A stretch of DNA of 64,000 bases, from positions 124,001 through 188,000 of the forward strand of contig NZ_MDER01000086.1 of the NCBI RefSeq assembly GCF_001721045.1, given 5' to 3'. Position numbers and translations under genes: made by a program. This DNA is from Paenibacillus nuruki. Its GTDB lineage: Bacteria > Bacillota > Bacilli > Paenibacillales > Paenibacillaceae. Under the pieces are notes generated by a model. The model was not told the origin of the DNA. It worked only from the letters and a program-made list of their open reading frames with translations, and searched no databases. Positions 17,160 through 26,630 of the stretch are shown here, in pieces; positions within the stretch are counted from its first letter, which is position 1, and the number at the start of each line of letters is the position of its first letter.

Positions 17160-17479
17160 ATAATATCATACTTTTTAAGATTGTAGCACTTTTGTTTGTT
17201 AAAAAAAGGTACGAAATAGGTTAATTTTGGGCGAATAATCATCGTTTTTATAGCGGTAAAAACTCTTTAGAACATGAAATAAAAATGCGTTGTCTCGAAA
17301 AGGAAACCAACGGGTAAACTATAGTAGAAAGTGACTTTTGCAGATTGAGTTGTCTCTATATTATATACGTAAAAATGTCCACATTGGATTATCTATAACT
17401 TCTCATGCTATGCTCAACAAGAATAGAGAAGCAGCTCATATAGAAACAGAATATATATGGCTTAGAAAGGAATTCTAGT
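17160..17479 (+). other. Intergenic region before ugtP
   Basis: AT-rich and without a coding frame. GTTGTCTC occurs twice, 60 bp apart (17289-17296 and 17349-17356). A weak SigA candidate is TTGCAG (17338-17343) with TTATAT (17361-17366) at 17 bp. An AAAGGAA ribosome site precedes the ugtP start. Nothing else is supported. Confidence 0.4.
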
Positions 17480-18691
17480 ATGTCTTACAATTCATCTTCA
17501 ATTCTAATCTTATATGCAAGTTATGGACATGGACATTATCAAGCTGCCAAGTCTTTGCAAGCCAGTCTATTCGAACGTGGTGTTCCACGTGTAACGTTAC
17601 TTGATGTGATGGCTGAATCTCACCCTTTGATCAATAAAGTGAGTCAATTCATTTATATGCAAAGCTTTACTACCATTCCTCACTTGTATGGCTGGGTATA
17701 TTACAGCACGCGCAAAATGAAAGCCACTTCTTTATTCGGCAAAGCTCTTCATTCGCTAGGTATGCAACGTTTACAAACGGTATTAGAGCAGGAGCAACCT
17801 GATCTAGTGATTCATACTTTTCCTCAATTGGTATTACCTAATATGAAAAAGCGTTGGAAACTCACGATGCCACTTGTAAATATACTAACTGATTATGATC
17901 TACATGGGCGCTGGTTGCATCCTCATGTTGATCATTATTATGTACCAAGTACAGACATGAAGCAGGATATGTTGACTCATGATATCTTGCCAGAACAGAT
18001 CAGTGTATCCGGTATTCCTTTACGAGCTGACTTTGATCATCTATCTACCGATACGTATGAAGTATCTCATCAAGCAGAGCGTGCACAGCTTCGTATACGT
18101 GCTGGTCTGCAACCAGAGTCCAAAACCGTACTGTTACTTGCCGGTGCTTATGGTGTGCTTAAAAACGTTCGTGAAGTCTGTGATCAGCTTGCTAGTCGTA
18201 CCGATACCCAAGTCATCGTGATCTGTGGTAAAAATGAGTCTTTATTGCAAGAATTAAATACTCATTATGGTGATCATCCTGCTTTTACCCTGATAGGTTT
18301 TACAGATCGAATGAATGAATGGATGATGATGAGCGACTGTGTGATTACCAAGCCAGGCGGTCTTACCGTCGCTGAATGTATTCACTGTGCATTGCCACTA
18401 TTTCTACTCAAACCTGTACCCGGGCAAGAATTAGCGAATGCTCTGTATTTGCAATCGTATCAAGCTGCTGAAATATGCGATTCTTCAACGGTATTAGCTG
18501 AACGTCTGATGAGCGCTTTAGATCAACCGGAGATTTTAGAACGTATGCAAGCACAGCTTCGTACACTTCAGACACCTCAAGCTTCTCATTATATTGCCGA
18601 TGATCTGATCGAACGTTATCTGTCTCAAGCTCATGCTACTCAGTTAGTCAAAGTACCACTGAAACCCAATCTGCGAACAACGATTAATTAA
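17480..18691 (+). CDS. ugtP: UgtP-type diacylglycerol glucosyltransferase
   Basis: A 403-aa membrane-associated GT-B enzyme. Residues 8-180 match the MGDG-synthase domain (ILYASYGHGHYQAAKSL), and the C-terminal half has LLAGAYGVLKNVREVC, VICGKNESL and MITKPGG-like (CVITKPGGLTVAE) motifs, closely following B. subtilis UgtP as I recall it. UgtP adds glucose from UDP-Glc to diacylglycerol, making glycolipid anchors for lipoteichoic acid and linking UDP-Glc level to cell division. Here it sits near galU and ugd, which make and use UDP-Glc, although they are in other transcripts. It converges on xpt with an 8-bp gap. Confidence 0.88.
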   Translation: MSYNSSSILILYASYGHGHYQAAKSLQASLFERGVPRVTLLDVMAESHPLINKVSQFIYMQSFTTIPHLYGWVYYSTRKMKATSLFGKALHSLGMQRLQTVLEQEQPDLVIHTFPQLVLPNMKKRWKLTMPLVNILTDYDLHGRWLHPHVDHYYVPSTDMKQDMLTHDILPEQISVSGIPLRADFDHLSTDTYEVSHQAERAQLRIRAGLQPESKTVLLLAGAYGVLKNVREVCDQLASRTDTQVIVICGKNESLLQELNTHYGDHPAFTLIGFTDRMNEWMMMSDCVITKPGGLTVAECIHCALPLFLLKPVPGQELANALYLQSYQAAEICDSSTVLAERLMSALDQPEILERMQAQLRTLQTPQASHYIADDLIERYLSQAHATQLVKVPLKPNLRTTIN

Positions 18692-18699
18692 AACGGAGA

Positions 18700-19356
<657 letters not shown>

Positions 19357-19917
19357 ACTGCGCTATAAAGCTACAAAATCATTTAAATTCTTTTTTATAT
19401 TTGAAAGGACTTGTCTAAATGCCATAGTAAAGCATAGCAAAGTAGTGGTATAGTAGGACTATATAACTATTATTCGTTTATTTAGGTTGTATGTTCATTA
19501 TATTTTTCTAAAATCCGATATATAAAGTGATCCATACTACCTTCTTTTTGCGTATATTTTATATACATTTATTGGTTATTGAGTAAAACAATAACTAAGT
19601 AGGTAAGTTATATGTTGTATTCTTATATTTTACATAAAACAGCATATGCAATTTTACCTAATCATTATATATACTAAGATGTATACCTACTAGACTCCAC
19701 TCTCTATAATTTATCTACTAAATTAGTATATAGCAGTATAAGAAAGTATATCGTCGAAAACAAGAGTATAGATGGTAAGACATGCTAGTTAGGAATTGTA
19801 TTTATATAGGCAATAATGACTTCACATGATATAATATGTATTATTGTCTGCGGCTTTTTTCCTAACTGTAACAGCATCCGGTCGCACACATTTTAGGTTA
19901 TTTAGGGGGTTTTTGAA
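19357..19917. other. AT-rich region between xpt and the XRE gene
   Basis: About 560 bp with no coding frame. It should hold the xpt promoter and upstream leader (minus strand) and the XRE promoter (plus strand, 19807-19835). The purine aptamer core expected before xpt is absent on inspection. No other repeat or element is evident. Confidence 0.4.
19807..19835 (+). promoter_or_regulatory. Extended -10 SigA promoter for the XRE gene
   Basis: TAGGCA (19807-19812), 17-bp spacer, and TATAAT (19830-19835) preceded by TGA (19827-19829), giving an extended -10. It lies about 80 bp before the XRE start. Confidence 0.6.
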
Positions 19918-20265
19918 TTGTTTGCCAAACGCCTCAAACTACTTCGCAAACAGCGAAATATGTCGATGAAGGAAGTTGCAGATCATGTAGGAGTAGCTAA
20001 GAGCACATACGCAGGCTACGAGTCCGGATACAGACAACCCACTTTGGAAACGATCCAATCTATTGCTAAAAAATTGAGTACTACTTCTGATTATTTGCTC
20101 GGTTTGACCGAAGAATATGATCCCACTCAACAAAATACGAATGCACGTGAATTTCTCAACTATACCCAGCTTCATTGGGATGGCGTGCCACTTGAAGAAG
20201 AAGATCTTCAATTGATTCGTCAACTGTTAGAGCGTGTAGTAAGAGATCGTTCCCATTCCCAGTGA
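19918..20265 (+). CDS. XRE-family regulator (SinR/SlrR-like DNA-binding domain)
   Basis: A 115-aa protein. Residues 1-62 form an XRE helix-turn-helix (LLRKQRNMSMKEVADHVGVA, KSTYAGYESGYRQPTLETIQ, SDYLLGLT). The remaining 50 residues are acidic and helical, without the SinR tetramer domain that I can recognise. It starts with TTG at 19918 after AGGGGG. It lies next to ugd and the polysaccharide locus but is on the other strand; a role in matrix control is suggestive only. It may repress its own promoter. Confidence 0.8.
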   Translation: MFAKRLKLLRKQRNMSMKEVADHVGVAKSTYAGYESGYRQPTLETIQSIAKKLSTTSDYLLGLTEEYDPTQQNTNAREFLNYTQLHWDGVPLEEEDLQLIRQLLERVVRDRSHSQ

Positions 20266-20401
20266 AATTTCCATTCTATTTCTCATGATTAGCGCTGATC
20301 GAGCGTAAGAATATTCAATCACGATCTACAACCAGAGCTCTCCAATTTTCGCTGATGATTATGGATAGATGTCCTGATCCTCATATCTGAATACAACAGC
20401 A

Positions 20402-20441
20402 AAAAAACCGACCCTGAAGATACACTTCAAGGTCGGTTTTT
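20402..20441. terminator. Bidirectional terminator between XRE gene and ugd
   Basis: Stem AAAACCGACC-TGAA paired with TTCA-GGTCGGTTTT, with A- and T-runs on either side, between converging genes. Confidence 0.88.
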
Positions 20442-20464
20442 GCTATATAGGTTAGAGATAAGAA

Positions 20465-21793
20465 TTAAGATTGAGTCGCGATAAAGTGATCACGAAGCAA
20501 TGCTGGACGACCCATAGAATGGTAATCGAAGCCTGTTTCTTTCACACGTTGCGCGCTATATACATTACGTCCATCTACAAGTACAGCTTGATTCATAACA
20601 GCTTCTACTTCTTTAAGATCGATATTCACGAACTCGCCCCACTCGGTTAACAAGCAGACTGCATCACAACCACGAGCGGCTTCTAAAGCACTTTCTGCAA
20701 AAGTAATCGATTCGTGATCATATTCACGGCGGAAGTTTTCTGCGGCTACTGGATCAAATACTTGTGGTTTTGCACCGAATTCTACTAATTTCGGTACGAT
20801 CTCCAATGATGGTGCTTCACGAATATCATCTGTATCTGGTTTGAATGCTAGACCCCAGACAGCGATTTTTTTACCTTGTAAAGTACCTAATGCTTCTAAC
20901 AACTTATCAACAATTCCCCAACGCTGTGCTTGGTTGACTTCAACTACAGATTTCAGTAATTTAAAGTCATACTCTACATTACCTGCGATTTGGATCAAAG
21001 CATGCGTATCTTTCGGGAAGCAAGAACCACCGTAACCGATACCTGCATTCAAGAATGAAGGTCCGATACGACGATCCATTCCCATTCCTTTGGCAACTTC
21101 ATCAACATCTGCGCCAACTTTATCACAAATGTTAGCAATTTCGTTGATAAATGAAATCTTAGTTGCAAGGAAAGCATTGGATGCATATTTGATCATTTCA
21201 GCACTACGGATATCTGTTACTACTAGATTTTCAGTCAAAGGACGGTGCAATTCAAGTAGCAAGTCTGCTGCTTGTTGTGTCTGTACACCAAGTACTAGAC
21301 GATCTGGATTGAATGCATCTTTAACCGCAGAACCTTCACGCAAGAATTCTGGAATCGAAGCTGTATCAAAAGGTTGATCGGTTAAAGAAGCAATAATGCT
21401 ATTTACGCGCTCATTGGTTCCAACAGGAACTGTACTTTTCACAGCAACGACAGTGTAGCCTTTCATGGAAAGAGCAATCTCACGAGCAGCCGCTTCGATA
21501 TATTGTAGATCTGCTTCACCGGAAGGAAGTGGTGGAGTACCTACTGCAATAATCACGAGATCCGATTCGGATACCGGTCCACTCAAGTCCGTTGTAAATG
21601 TTAATCGTCCTGCTTCTACATTCTTCATCATCATTTCTTGAAGACCTGGTTCGTAGATCGGGATGCCACCATTTTGCAACGTCTCGATTTTAGAAGCAAT
21701 TTTATCCACACAACGTACGTTGTTTCCTATTTCTGAAAAGCAGACACCTGATACCAAACCTACATAACCTGTACCTATTACAGTAATATTCAT
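20465..21793 (-). CDS. ugd: UDP-glucose 6-dehydrogenase
   Basis: A 442-aa enzyme oxidising UDP-glucose to UDP-glucuronate with two NAD+. The N-terminal NAD fold is ITVIGTGYVGLVSGVCFSE; the catalytic Cys lies in GYGGSCFPKDTHAL (about residue 260); the C-terminal UDP-binding domain contains WGLAFKPDTDDIREAPS. GTG and two ATG codons lie in line after AGGAGT; the ATG at 21793 has the best spacing (7 nt). It is transcribed alone, downstream of the polysaccharide cluster on the same strand, and supplies glucuronic acid for it. Confidence 0.95.
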   Translation of the reverse strand: MNITVIGTGYVGLVSGVCFSEIGNNVRCVDKIASKIETLQNGGIPIYEPGLQEMMMKNVEAGRLTFTTDLSGPVSESDLVIIAVGTPPLPSGEADLQYIEAAAREIALSMKGYTVVAVKSTVPVGTNERVNSIIASLTDQPFDTASIPEFLREGSAVKDAFNPDRLVLGVQTQQAADLLLELHRPLTENLVVTDIRSAEMIKYASNAFLATKISFINEIANICDKVGADVDEVAKGMGMDRRIGPSFLNAGIGYGGSCFPKDTHALIQIAGNVEYDFKLLKSVVEVNQAQRWGIVDKLLEALGTLQGKKIAVWGLAFKPDTDDIREAPSLEIVPKLVEFGAKPQVFDPVAAENFRREYDHESITFAESALEAARGCDAVCLLTEWGEFVNIDLKEVEAVMNQAVLVDGRNVYSAQRVKETGFDYHSMGRPALLRDHFIATQS

Positions 21794-21915
21794 CATTACC
21801 ACTCCTGTTCCTTATTTGTAATTTTATATTTCAAAACAGATTGAGTATGTTATTCCTAAACTCTATTCATCTATCCCGTAGTTCAACCGATATAGTATTT
21901 ATAAGAAATTGATTC

Positions 21916-21971
21916 ATTTGTCAGATTGACAGATTCAATCTAGTACGGATTCAATCTATGATTGGACAAAT
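21916..21971. promoter_or_regulatory. Nested dyads and an 11-bp direct repeat upstream of ugd
   Basis: GATTCAATCTA occurs at 21932-21942 and 21948-21958, a 16-bp period. ATTTGTC (21916-21922) pairs with GACAAAT (21965-21971), and GATTGA (21924-21929) with TCAATC (21935-21940). The cluster lies between the divergent ugd and the 33-aa gene; it resembles an operator, but no regulator is known. Confidence 0.4.
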
Positions 21972-22009
21972 ACTTTTCAATCTCATTCTATATTTGGAGG
22001 CTGACCATT

Positions 22010-22111
22010 ATGAGATATCAAACCAATCCATCATTTGCAAAAGGATGCCTATGGGGCACTGCACTTTCACTATTATTATGGGGTGCTATCGTCTGGATCG
22101 TTATGCACTAA
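22010..22111 (+). CDS. Small single-pass membrane protein, 33 aa
   Basis: ATG at 22010 follows GGAGG (21996-22000) by 9 nt and runs 33 codons to a TAA at 22109. The product has a short polar N terminus with Lys, then a hydrophobic helix from about residue 13 to 32 (WGTALSLLLWGAIVWIV), and ends in Met-His. It lies between ugd and the last glycosyltransferase gene, in the opposite direction to both. A strong ribosome site, a clean TM helix and a gap otherwise free of genes argue for a real small protein. Function is unknown; a modulator of a membrane enzyme is one possibility. Confidence 0.6.
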   Translation: MRYQTNPSFAKGCLWGTALSLLLWGAIVWIVMH

Positions 22112-22113
22112 GT

Positions 22114-23292
22114 TCAGACCACTTTTACATGTTGTAAAAGATTTTGAATATAATCTGCAATCTCAACTAAAGTAGAACTAGATCGTTCATGTATGCTTAA
22201 CCCTTTGCCTGGTTGTGCATCATGACGTTGACCTATCTCGTCTTCTGTTGATAATGTTAACTGCTGAATCTCTTCCCATGACATCAAGTACAATGGATGG
22301 TCGCTAGGAACAGCTGCAATCGTATGACGATCTTCATAAAAATGACTGCGATTAAGCAAAATGAGTGGCTTTGCTAACTCGATAGCTTCACAGACGGTAC
22401 CCCAACCTGGCTTAGTAATCACCAGATCGGCGGCAGCTACATAATTCTGTGATTCGGTGTATTGATCAGGAATCTGTACGACTTGAGGATGGTCAATATC
22501 CATATTGGACGATACGATAAATACGCATTGTTCACTATCCCACAGTTCCATCGTTGACCAATGATCCACCTGTATACTACGACCTAAGCCGAAAAAGATA
22601 ATTTTACGTTGTCCAGTCGGATCTAATTCTGTACGTATACGCTCGACTTCCTGAAGATCAGGTTGTCTGCAAAAGAATCCAGTATCTATTCGACATTTGC
22701 GTCCCCACTCGGGTTCAGCACAACCGGCTAGACTGATAAAATGATCCATTTGAGCATAAGCGGCACGCAATGTATTTAAATCTGACTTTTCCAACATATC
22801 TTGATAAGCGGTGTACCAGGTAAAGTTCGATATGCCTAAAGACTCTATACCTGCACGCTGTGCGGCGACAAACGGAATCGGTGAAATATCACTGATCACC
22901 AGTTGCGCCTTAACTCCAAGTAAAAATTGCTGTTCTTGGGTAACTCTTTCTTCAAACAACGACATATCGAGGTTATATTGTTGTCTAAGGCTCTGTATAT
23001 CTGCTGCAATCGAATCGTGTTGTAACACATAACCGGTATCAGAAAATATACTTCTAAATTCAATACGATGATCATTGCTGATCCATGGCAACATTTCTTT
23101 TTGTAATGAATCGATTAAAAACGGTAATGCTTTGCCGCAATTAACGATTAATCGGATAGGTTGATCATGATGTCGCTCTAGTACCGTGCGGATAATTGCG
23201 ATACTTCGCGTGGCATGTCCATATCCGTAATCTGAAATGTAATAACAGATGGTGATTAAATCTTCATGCAGTTTTGTTCGATCTCTTCCCAT
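22114..23292 (-). CDS. GT-B glycosyltransferase-like protein
   Basis: A 392-aa protein. The N-terminal motif ISDYGYGHATRSIAI and the C-terminal ITKPGWGTVCEAIELAKPLI block match MurG/GT28-like proteins, a group also seen as the N-terminal half of sugar kinases. The donor is probably a nucleotide sugar; acceptor unknown. It is the last gene of the polysaccharide operon and starts inside manC, overlapping it by 37 nt, so translation is likely coupled. There are no TM segments, so it acts in the cytosol or at the membrane surface. Confidence 0.7.
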   Translation of the reverse strand: MGRDRTKLHEDLITICYYISDYGYGHATRSIAIIRTVLERHHDQPIRLIVNCGKALPFLIDSLQKEMLPWISNDHRIEFRSIFSDTGYVLQHDSIAADIQSLRQQYNLDMSLFEERVTQEQQFLLGVKAQLVISDISPIPFVAAQRAGIESLGISNFTWYTAYQDMLEKSDLNTLRAAYAQMDHFISLAGCAEPEWGRKCRIDTGFFCRQPDLQEVERIRTELDPTGQRKIIFFGLGRSIQVDHWSTMELWDSEQCVFIVSSNMDIDHPQVVQIPDQYTESQNYVAAADLVITKPGWGTVCEAIELAKPLILLNRSHFYEDRHTIAAVPSDHPLYLMSWEEIQQLTLSTEDEIGQRHDAQPGKGLSIHERSSSTLVEIADYIQNLLQHVKVV

Positions 23293-24623
23293 GAATGGAA
23301 TAGCTCCACAATTTGATCGTTCTGCGCATTAAAGCCCGTTTGTACAACGATCACTTCTAGATCCTTCACTGCACGGATACTATGAAGTGCTTTGACTGGA
23401 ATATGCAGTACGTTCCCTGCTCTTACCCGCATCATGTTACCATTGAGAACAAATTCGCCTTCGCCTTTAACCACTGTCCATACTTCTTCGCGATCCGTAT
23501 GTGACTGATAGCTCAAGTTCTTGCCTTCTTGTAGACCGATACGCTTCGTTAATACACAGCGTCCGTCTTCATACTTCTGATCATCCAATACAACAACCCA
23601 GCCCCATTGACGCTCTTCATACATAGGACCTTGATCGAAATTCACTAATTCTTTCAAACGTGGACTGGATGCTTTGTCAGATACCAGGATACCGTCCGGG
23701 CTTACAGCAACAACAACATCTTTCATACCTAGAATCGTAACAGGTACGTTGGTTTCGTTAACCAAATGCGTATTTACACAGTCTTCACTGATAATACCGC
23801 GTCCAATTTGTACGCTGCTCATTTCCTCGGTCAATGTATTCCATGTACCCAAGTCTTTCCAGTAACCGGTATATGGAAGAGCAATAATATTTTTAGCTTG
23901 CTCGACAACTTCATAGTCAAAACTGATTTTTGGTAAACGATCATACTGTTTAAGGAATTGCTCATATTGAATTGGCAATCCTTTTTCTTCAAGTAAGCTA
24001 ATCAGATAGCCTAGTTTGAAAGCAAACACACCACAGTTCCAAAGTGCATTTTCTGCAATTAATTGTTCTGCATACTCTTCAGTCGGTTTTTCTTGGAAAC
24101 GGCTTACTTTGCGAAGACCGGTTTCTGTCGTTTCACCTGACGGAATAATATAACCATATTTAGAAGAAGGATATGTTGGTTCTACACCGATTAGTGCGAT
24201 ATCTGCATCGGATTCTTGTAGTGCCATTTCCATACTTTTTACTGTGTCAAAAAACATATTGTCTACATAAGGATCAACTGGCAAAATCGTAATGACTTCA
24301 TCCAAGCTGACACCTTCTATGGAATATAGATAGGTTGCTGCAAGTGCTATAGCAGGAAACGTATCTCTTCGTTCTGGCTCAATAATAAGAGGTACATCAG
24401 CACCGACTTGACTCCGCATAATCTCGACTTGAGATTGACCGGTTGCGATAAGGCTAGATTCGCTTAATCCACAAGCATCCAATTGATTCCATACACGCTG
24501 AACCATTGATACCAGTTCACCTTGTTCATTTTCCAGTACTCTCAAAAATTGTTTTGATCTTGCATCGTTAGACAGAGGCCATAAACGCTTACCTGAACCT
24601 CCAGATAAAAGGATAAGTTTCAC
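23256..24623 (-). CDS. manC: Mannose-1-phosphate guanylyltransferase (with cupin domain)
   Basis: A 455-aa enzyme making GDP-mannose from mannose-1-phosphate and GTP. The nucleotidyltransferase signature is LSGGSGKRLWPLSNDARSKQ; the C-terminal cupin/isomerase-like domain has YQSHTDREEVWTVVKGEGEF and VLHIPVKALHSI. The C-terminal domain may carry PMI activity or only the fold; no separate manA gene lies in the window. GGGAGGG (24630-24636) is 6 nt before a GTG at 24623, which I take as the start in place of the ATG at 24638 lying inside that ribosome site. It feeds Gmd and Fcl. Confidence 0.92.
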   Translation of the reverse strand: MKLILLSGGSGKRLWPLSNDARSKQFLRVLENEQGELVSMVQRVWNQLDACGLSESSLIATGQSQVEIMRSQVGADVPLIIEPERRDTFPAIALAATYLYSIEGVSLDEVITILPVDPYVDNMFFDTVKSMEMALQESDADIALIGVEPTYPSSKYGYIIPSGETTETGLRKVSRFQEKPTEEYAEQLIAENALWNCGVFAFKLGYLISLLEEKGLPIQYEQFLKQYDRLPKISFDYEVVEQAKNIIALPYTGYWKDLGTWNTLTEEMSSVQIGRGIISEDCVNTHLVNETNVPVTILGMKDVVVAVSPDGILVSDKASSPRLKELVNFDQGPMYEERQWGWVVVLDDQKYEDGRCVLTKRIGLQEGKNLSYQSHTDREEVWTVVKGEGEFVLNGNMMRVRAGNVLHIPVKALHSIRAVKDLEVIVVQTGFNAQNDQIVELFHSWEEIEQNCMKI

Positions 24624-24683
24624 TCCAATCCCTCCCATTTCTTTTTTTAGTATGTTACGGATGGTTGGTCGTTCAGACTATAT

Positions 24684-25970
24684 TTATCTTGATTCAGAAA
24701 CCATAGTTGTGGACGGGGACTGTGTCGCCATGGATAACAATAGCTGACGATATTTTTCCAGCGATACATCGCGGCGTAAATATTTTTCCAGATAGTCCCG
24801 GCCATTTTGACCGATCGCTTGAATTTCTTCAGCATCCATCTCATACAGACGACGAAGTTGAATTTCAATATCCTCATAATTTTGAGGTTCTGCTACAAGT
24901 CCACAAGCGCCTTCTACGATCAGACGATGAGCTTCACTACCTGATTCCAGTACACCCAGTACTGTTTTACCAGCCGCCATAACGCCGTAGATTTTGCTTG
25001 GAACAGAGACCCCTTTGATGCCTTTCTGATTCACGACCAGATGAACATCAGCTGCATTAAGCGAATATTTCAAATCCTCTTTCGGTTGGAAAGGGAGAAA
25101 ACACACTTGACCGGATTCTTCGAGTCCATGTTGTGCTGCATACTCCTGCATCTTTTTCTTTACTGCACCTTCTCCGATAAAAGCAAAGACCAAGTTTTTG
25201 CAATCTTTCAGACCCGGTATAATCGTCATTAGATTTTCTAGATCATAATAAAGACCTAGATTACCGGAGTACATTACAACAAATTTATCTTGCCAGCCAT
25301 GATCGGCGATAAACTTAGCGACTCGTGGATGATGTTTATCCAAAGGAACGATTTCTTCTTCATTCGTCCAATTGTTAATCACTGTATTCTCGATATGCTT
25401 GCGTCCACCAAAGCGATTCACCAATGTTTCTTGCATGTCTTTCCCTACGGTGATAATATGATCCGCCATCGAGCAGTTGATATTATCAATCGCACGCGCT
25501 ACATTAAAAATCCATTGTCGCTTCGTGTAACCGACAGCTTCTGCTTGTTCAGGGTTGAAATCCTGAATATTGTAGATATGTTTGGAACGTTTGAATAATT
25601 TACCGATGGTACCGATCAAACCGCCTAGTACTGGTGGTGTAGAGATCGTGTAGATAAAGTCTGTATTTTTTTGCTTCAATAACAAGTAAGTCGCATAGAA
25701 GAAGTACGTCGAAATATACTTGATCCGGCTGAACTTACTTTGCTTATCCACCTCAGGAAGACGAATACGGATCACTTTAATATTTTCAAGATGATCGGTA
25801 ATATAACGTCCTTTTGCTGCGGCTTCGCCTCCATACCCTGGAGGACATTCGGCAATCACTGTAATATCAAAGTCATGTTGTAAGTACAGACACAACTCGG
25901 TTAATAATTGTCCCGTTGATGCATAATCGGGATAAAAGTAGTTAATGACAAAAACTATTTTTGGTTTCAC
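24684..25970 (-). CDS. Glycosyltransferase family 4 (WbuB-like)
   Basis: A GT-B transferase of about 428 aa. The N terminus reads VFVINYFYPDYASTGQLLTE, as in WbuB/WcaI-type enzymes; the C-terminal donor domain shows VMYSGNLGLYYDLENLM and VPSKIYGVMAAGKTVLGV. It should add one sugar to the lipid-linked repeat unit on the inner face of the membrane. Start is unsure: ATG at 26000 lacks a ribosome site, ATG at 25976 is 1 nt from AGAGGG, and GTG at 25970 has proper spacing and is used. Confidence 0.85.
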   Translation of the reverse strand: MKPKIVFVINYFYPDYASTGQLLTELCLYLQHDFDITVIAECPPGYGGEAAAKGRYITDHLENIKVIRIRLPEVDKQSKFSRIKYISTYFFYATYLLLKQKNTDFIYTISTPPVLGGLIGTIGKLFKRSKHIYNIQDFNPEQAEAVGYTKRQWIFNVARAIDNINCSMADHIITVGKDMQETLVNRFGGRKHIENTVINNWTNEEEIVPLDKHHPRVAKFIADHGWQDKFVVMYSGNLGLYYDLENLMTIIPGLKDCKNLVFAFIGEGAVKKKMQEYAAQHGLEESGQVCFLPFQPKEDLKYSLNAADVHLVVNQKGIKGVSVPSKIYGVMAAGKTVLGVLESGSEAHRLIVEGACGLVAEPQNYEDIEIQLRRLYEMDAEEIQAIGQNGRDYLEKYLRRDVSLEKYRQLLLSMATQSPSTTMVSESR

Positions 25971-26005
25971 ATTCATCCCTCTTTTGTCTATAGGACTCAT
26001 TTGGT

Positions 26006-26611
26006 TTATTTGATACGGTGTACTTGAGCAATCGGTGTAACTTGATGTTCTGTCGGTACTTCTTCAGCGAAACGATGCTTGTGAAATGCAGCCGGGAACC
26101 CGATATGCACTTCATTCGCTGGAATGTCTTTGAAAATCGTACTTCTTGCTCCTGCAACACCTAATTCATGAATCGTAACGCCTGGATAGACAAATACGTC
26201 GCTTGCTACCCATGCACCATCTTTAATATGAATAGGCTTTGTAATTAATCCGAACGTTGGATCATTGAGCTTATGACTACCTGTACACAGATAGGAATTC
26301 TGGGAAATTACACAATGGCTACCGATGACAATCTCATCAAGACTGTAAAATTCAACATTGTCGCCGATCCAAGAATACTCTCCGATCGTAACTTTCCACG
26401 GATACGTGAATTTAGCAGATGGACGAACATGAACACCTAGTCCAAGCTTCGCTCCAAAGCTATTGAGAAGAAATCTTCTCCAGTTATACATATTGTGTAG
26501 GGAGAAACGGAATAACGTTCCTTGTACAAACCACCACAGTAGACAATAGAGTCCTGATCTTCCGCGTGAATACTCTTCTTGTGAATATTGATCCAGTCTG
26601 ATCTTTACCAT
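26006..26611 (-). CDS. WcaF-type acetyltransferase (left-handed beta-helix)
   Basis: A 201-aa protein resembling colanic-acid acetyltransferase WcaF. The start region (LDQYSQEEYSRGRS) and the hexapeptide repeats (IGEYSWIGDNVEFYS, IGSHCVISQNSYLCTGSH, IKDGAWVASDVFVYPGV) identify it. It probably O-acetylates a sugar of the repeat unit with acetyl-CoA. Two ATGs follow GGAGGG; the second, at 26611, has 6-nt spacing. It lies between glycosyltransferase genes of the same operon. Confidence 0.88.
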   Translation of the reverse strand: MVKIRLDQYSQEEYSRGRSGLYCLLWWFVQGTLFRFSLHNMYNWRRFLLNSFGAKLGLGVHVRPSAKFTYPWKVTIGEYSWIGDNVEFYSLDEIVIGSHCVISQNSYLCTGSHKLNDPTFGLITKPIHIKDGAWVASDVFVYPGVTIHELGVAGARSTIFKDIPANEVHIGFPAAFHKHRFAEEVPTEHQVTPIAQVHRIK

Positions 26612-26630
26612 CTTCATCCCTCCTTCCTGC

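Noticed and set aside
22122-22140. CTTTTACA-TGT-TGTAAAAG hairpin at the end of the last glycosyltransferase gene
   Set aside because: It is AT-rich and inside the coding end, with no T-run after it; too weak to call a terminator.
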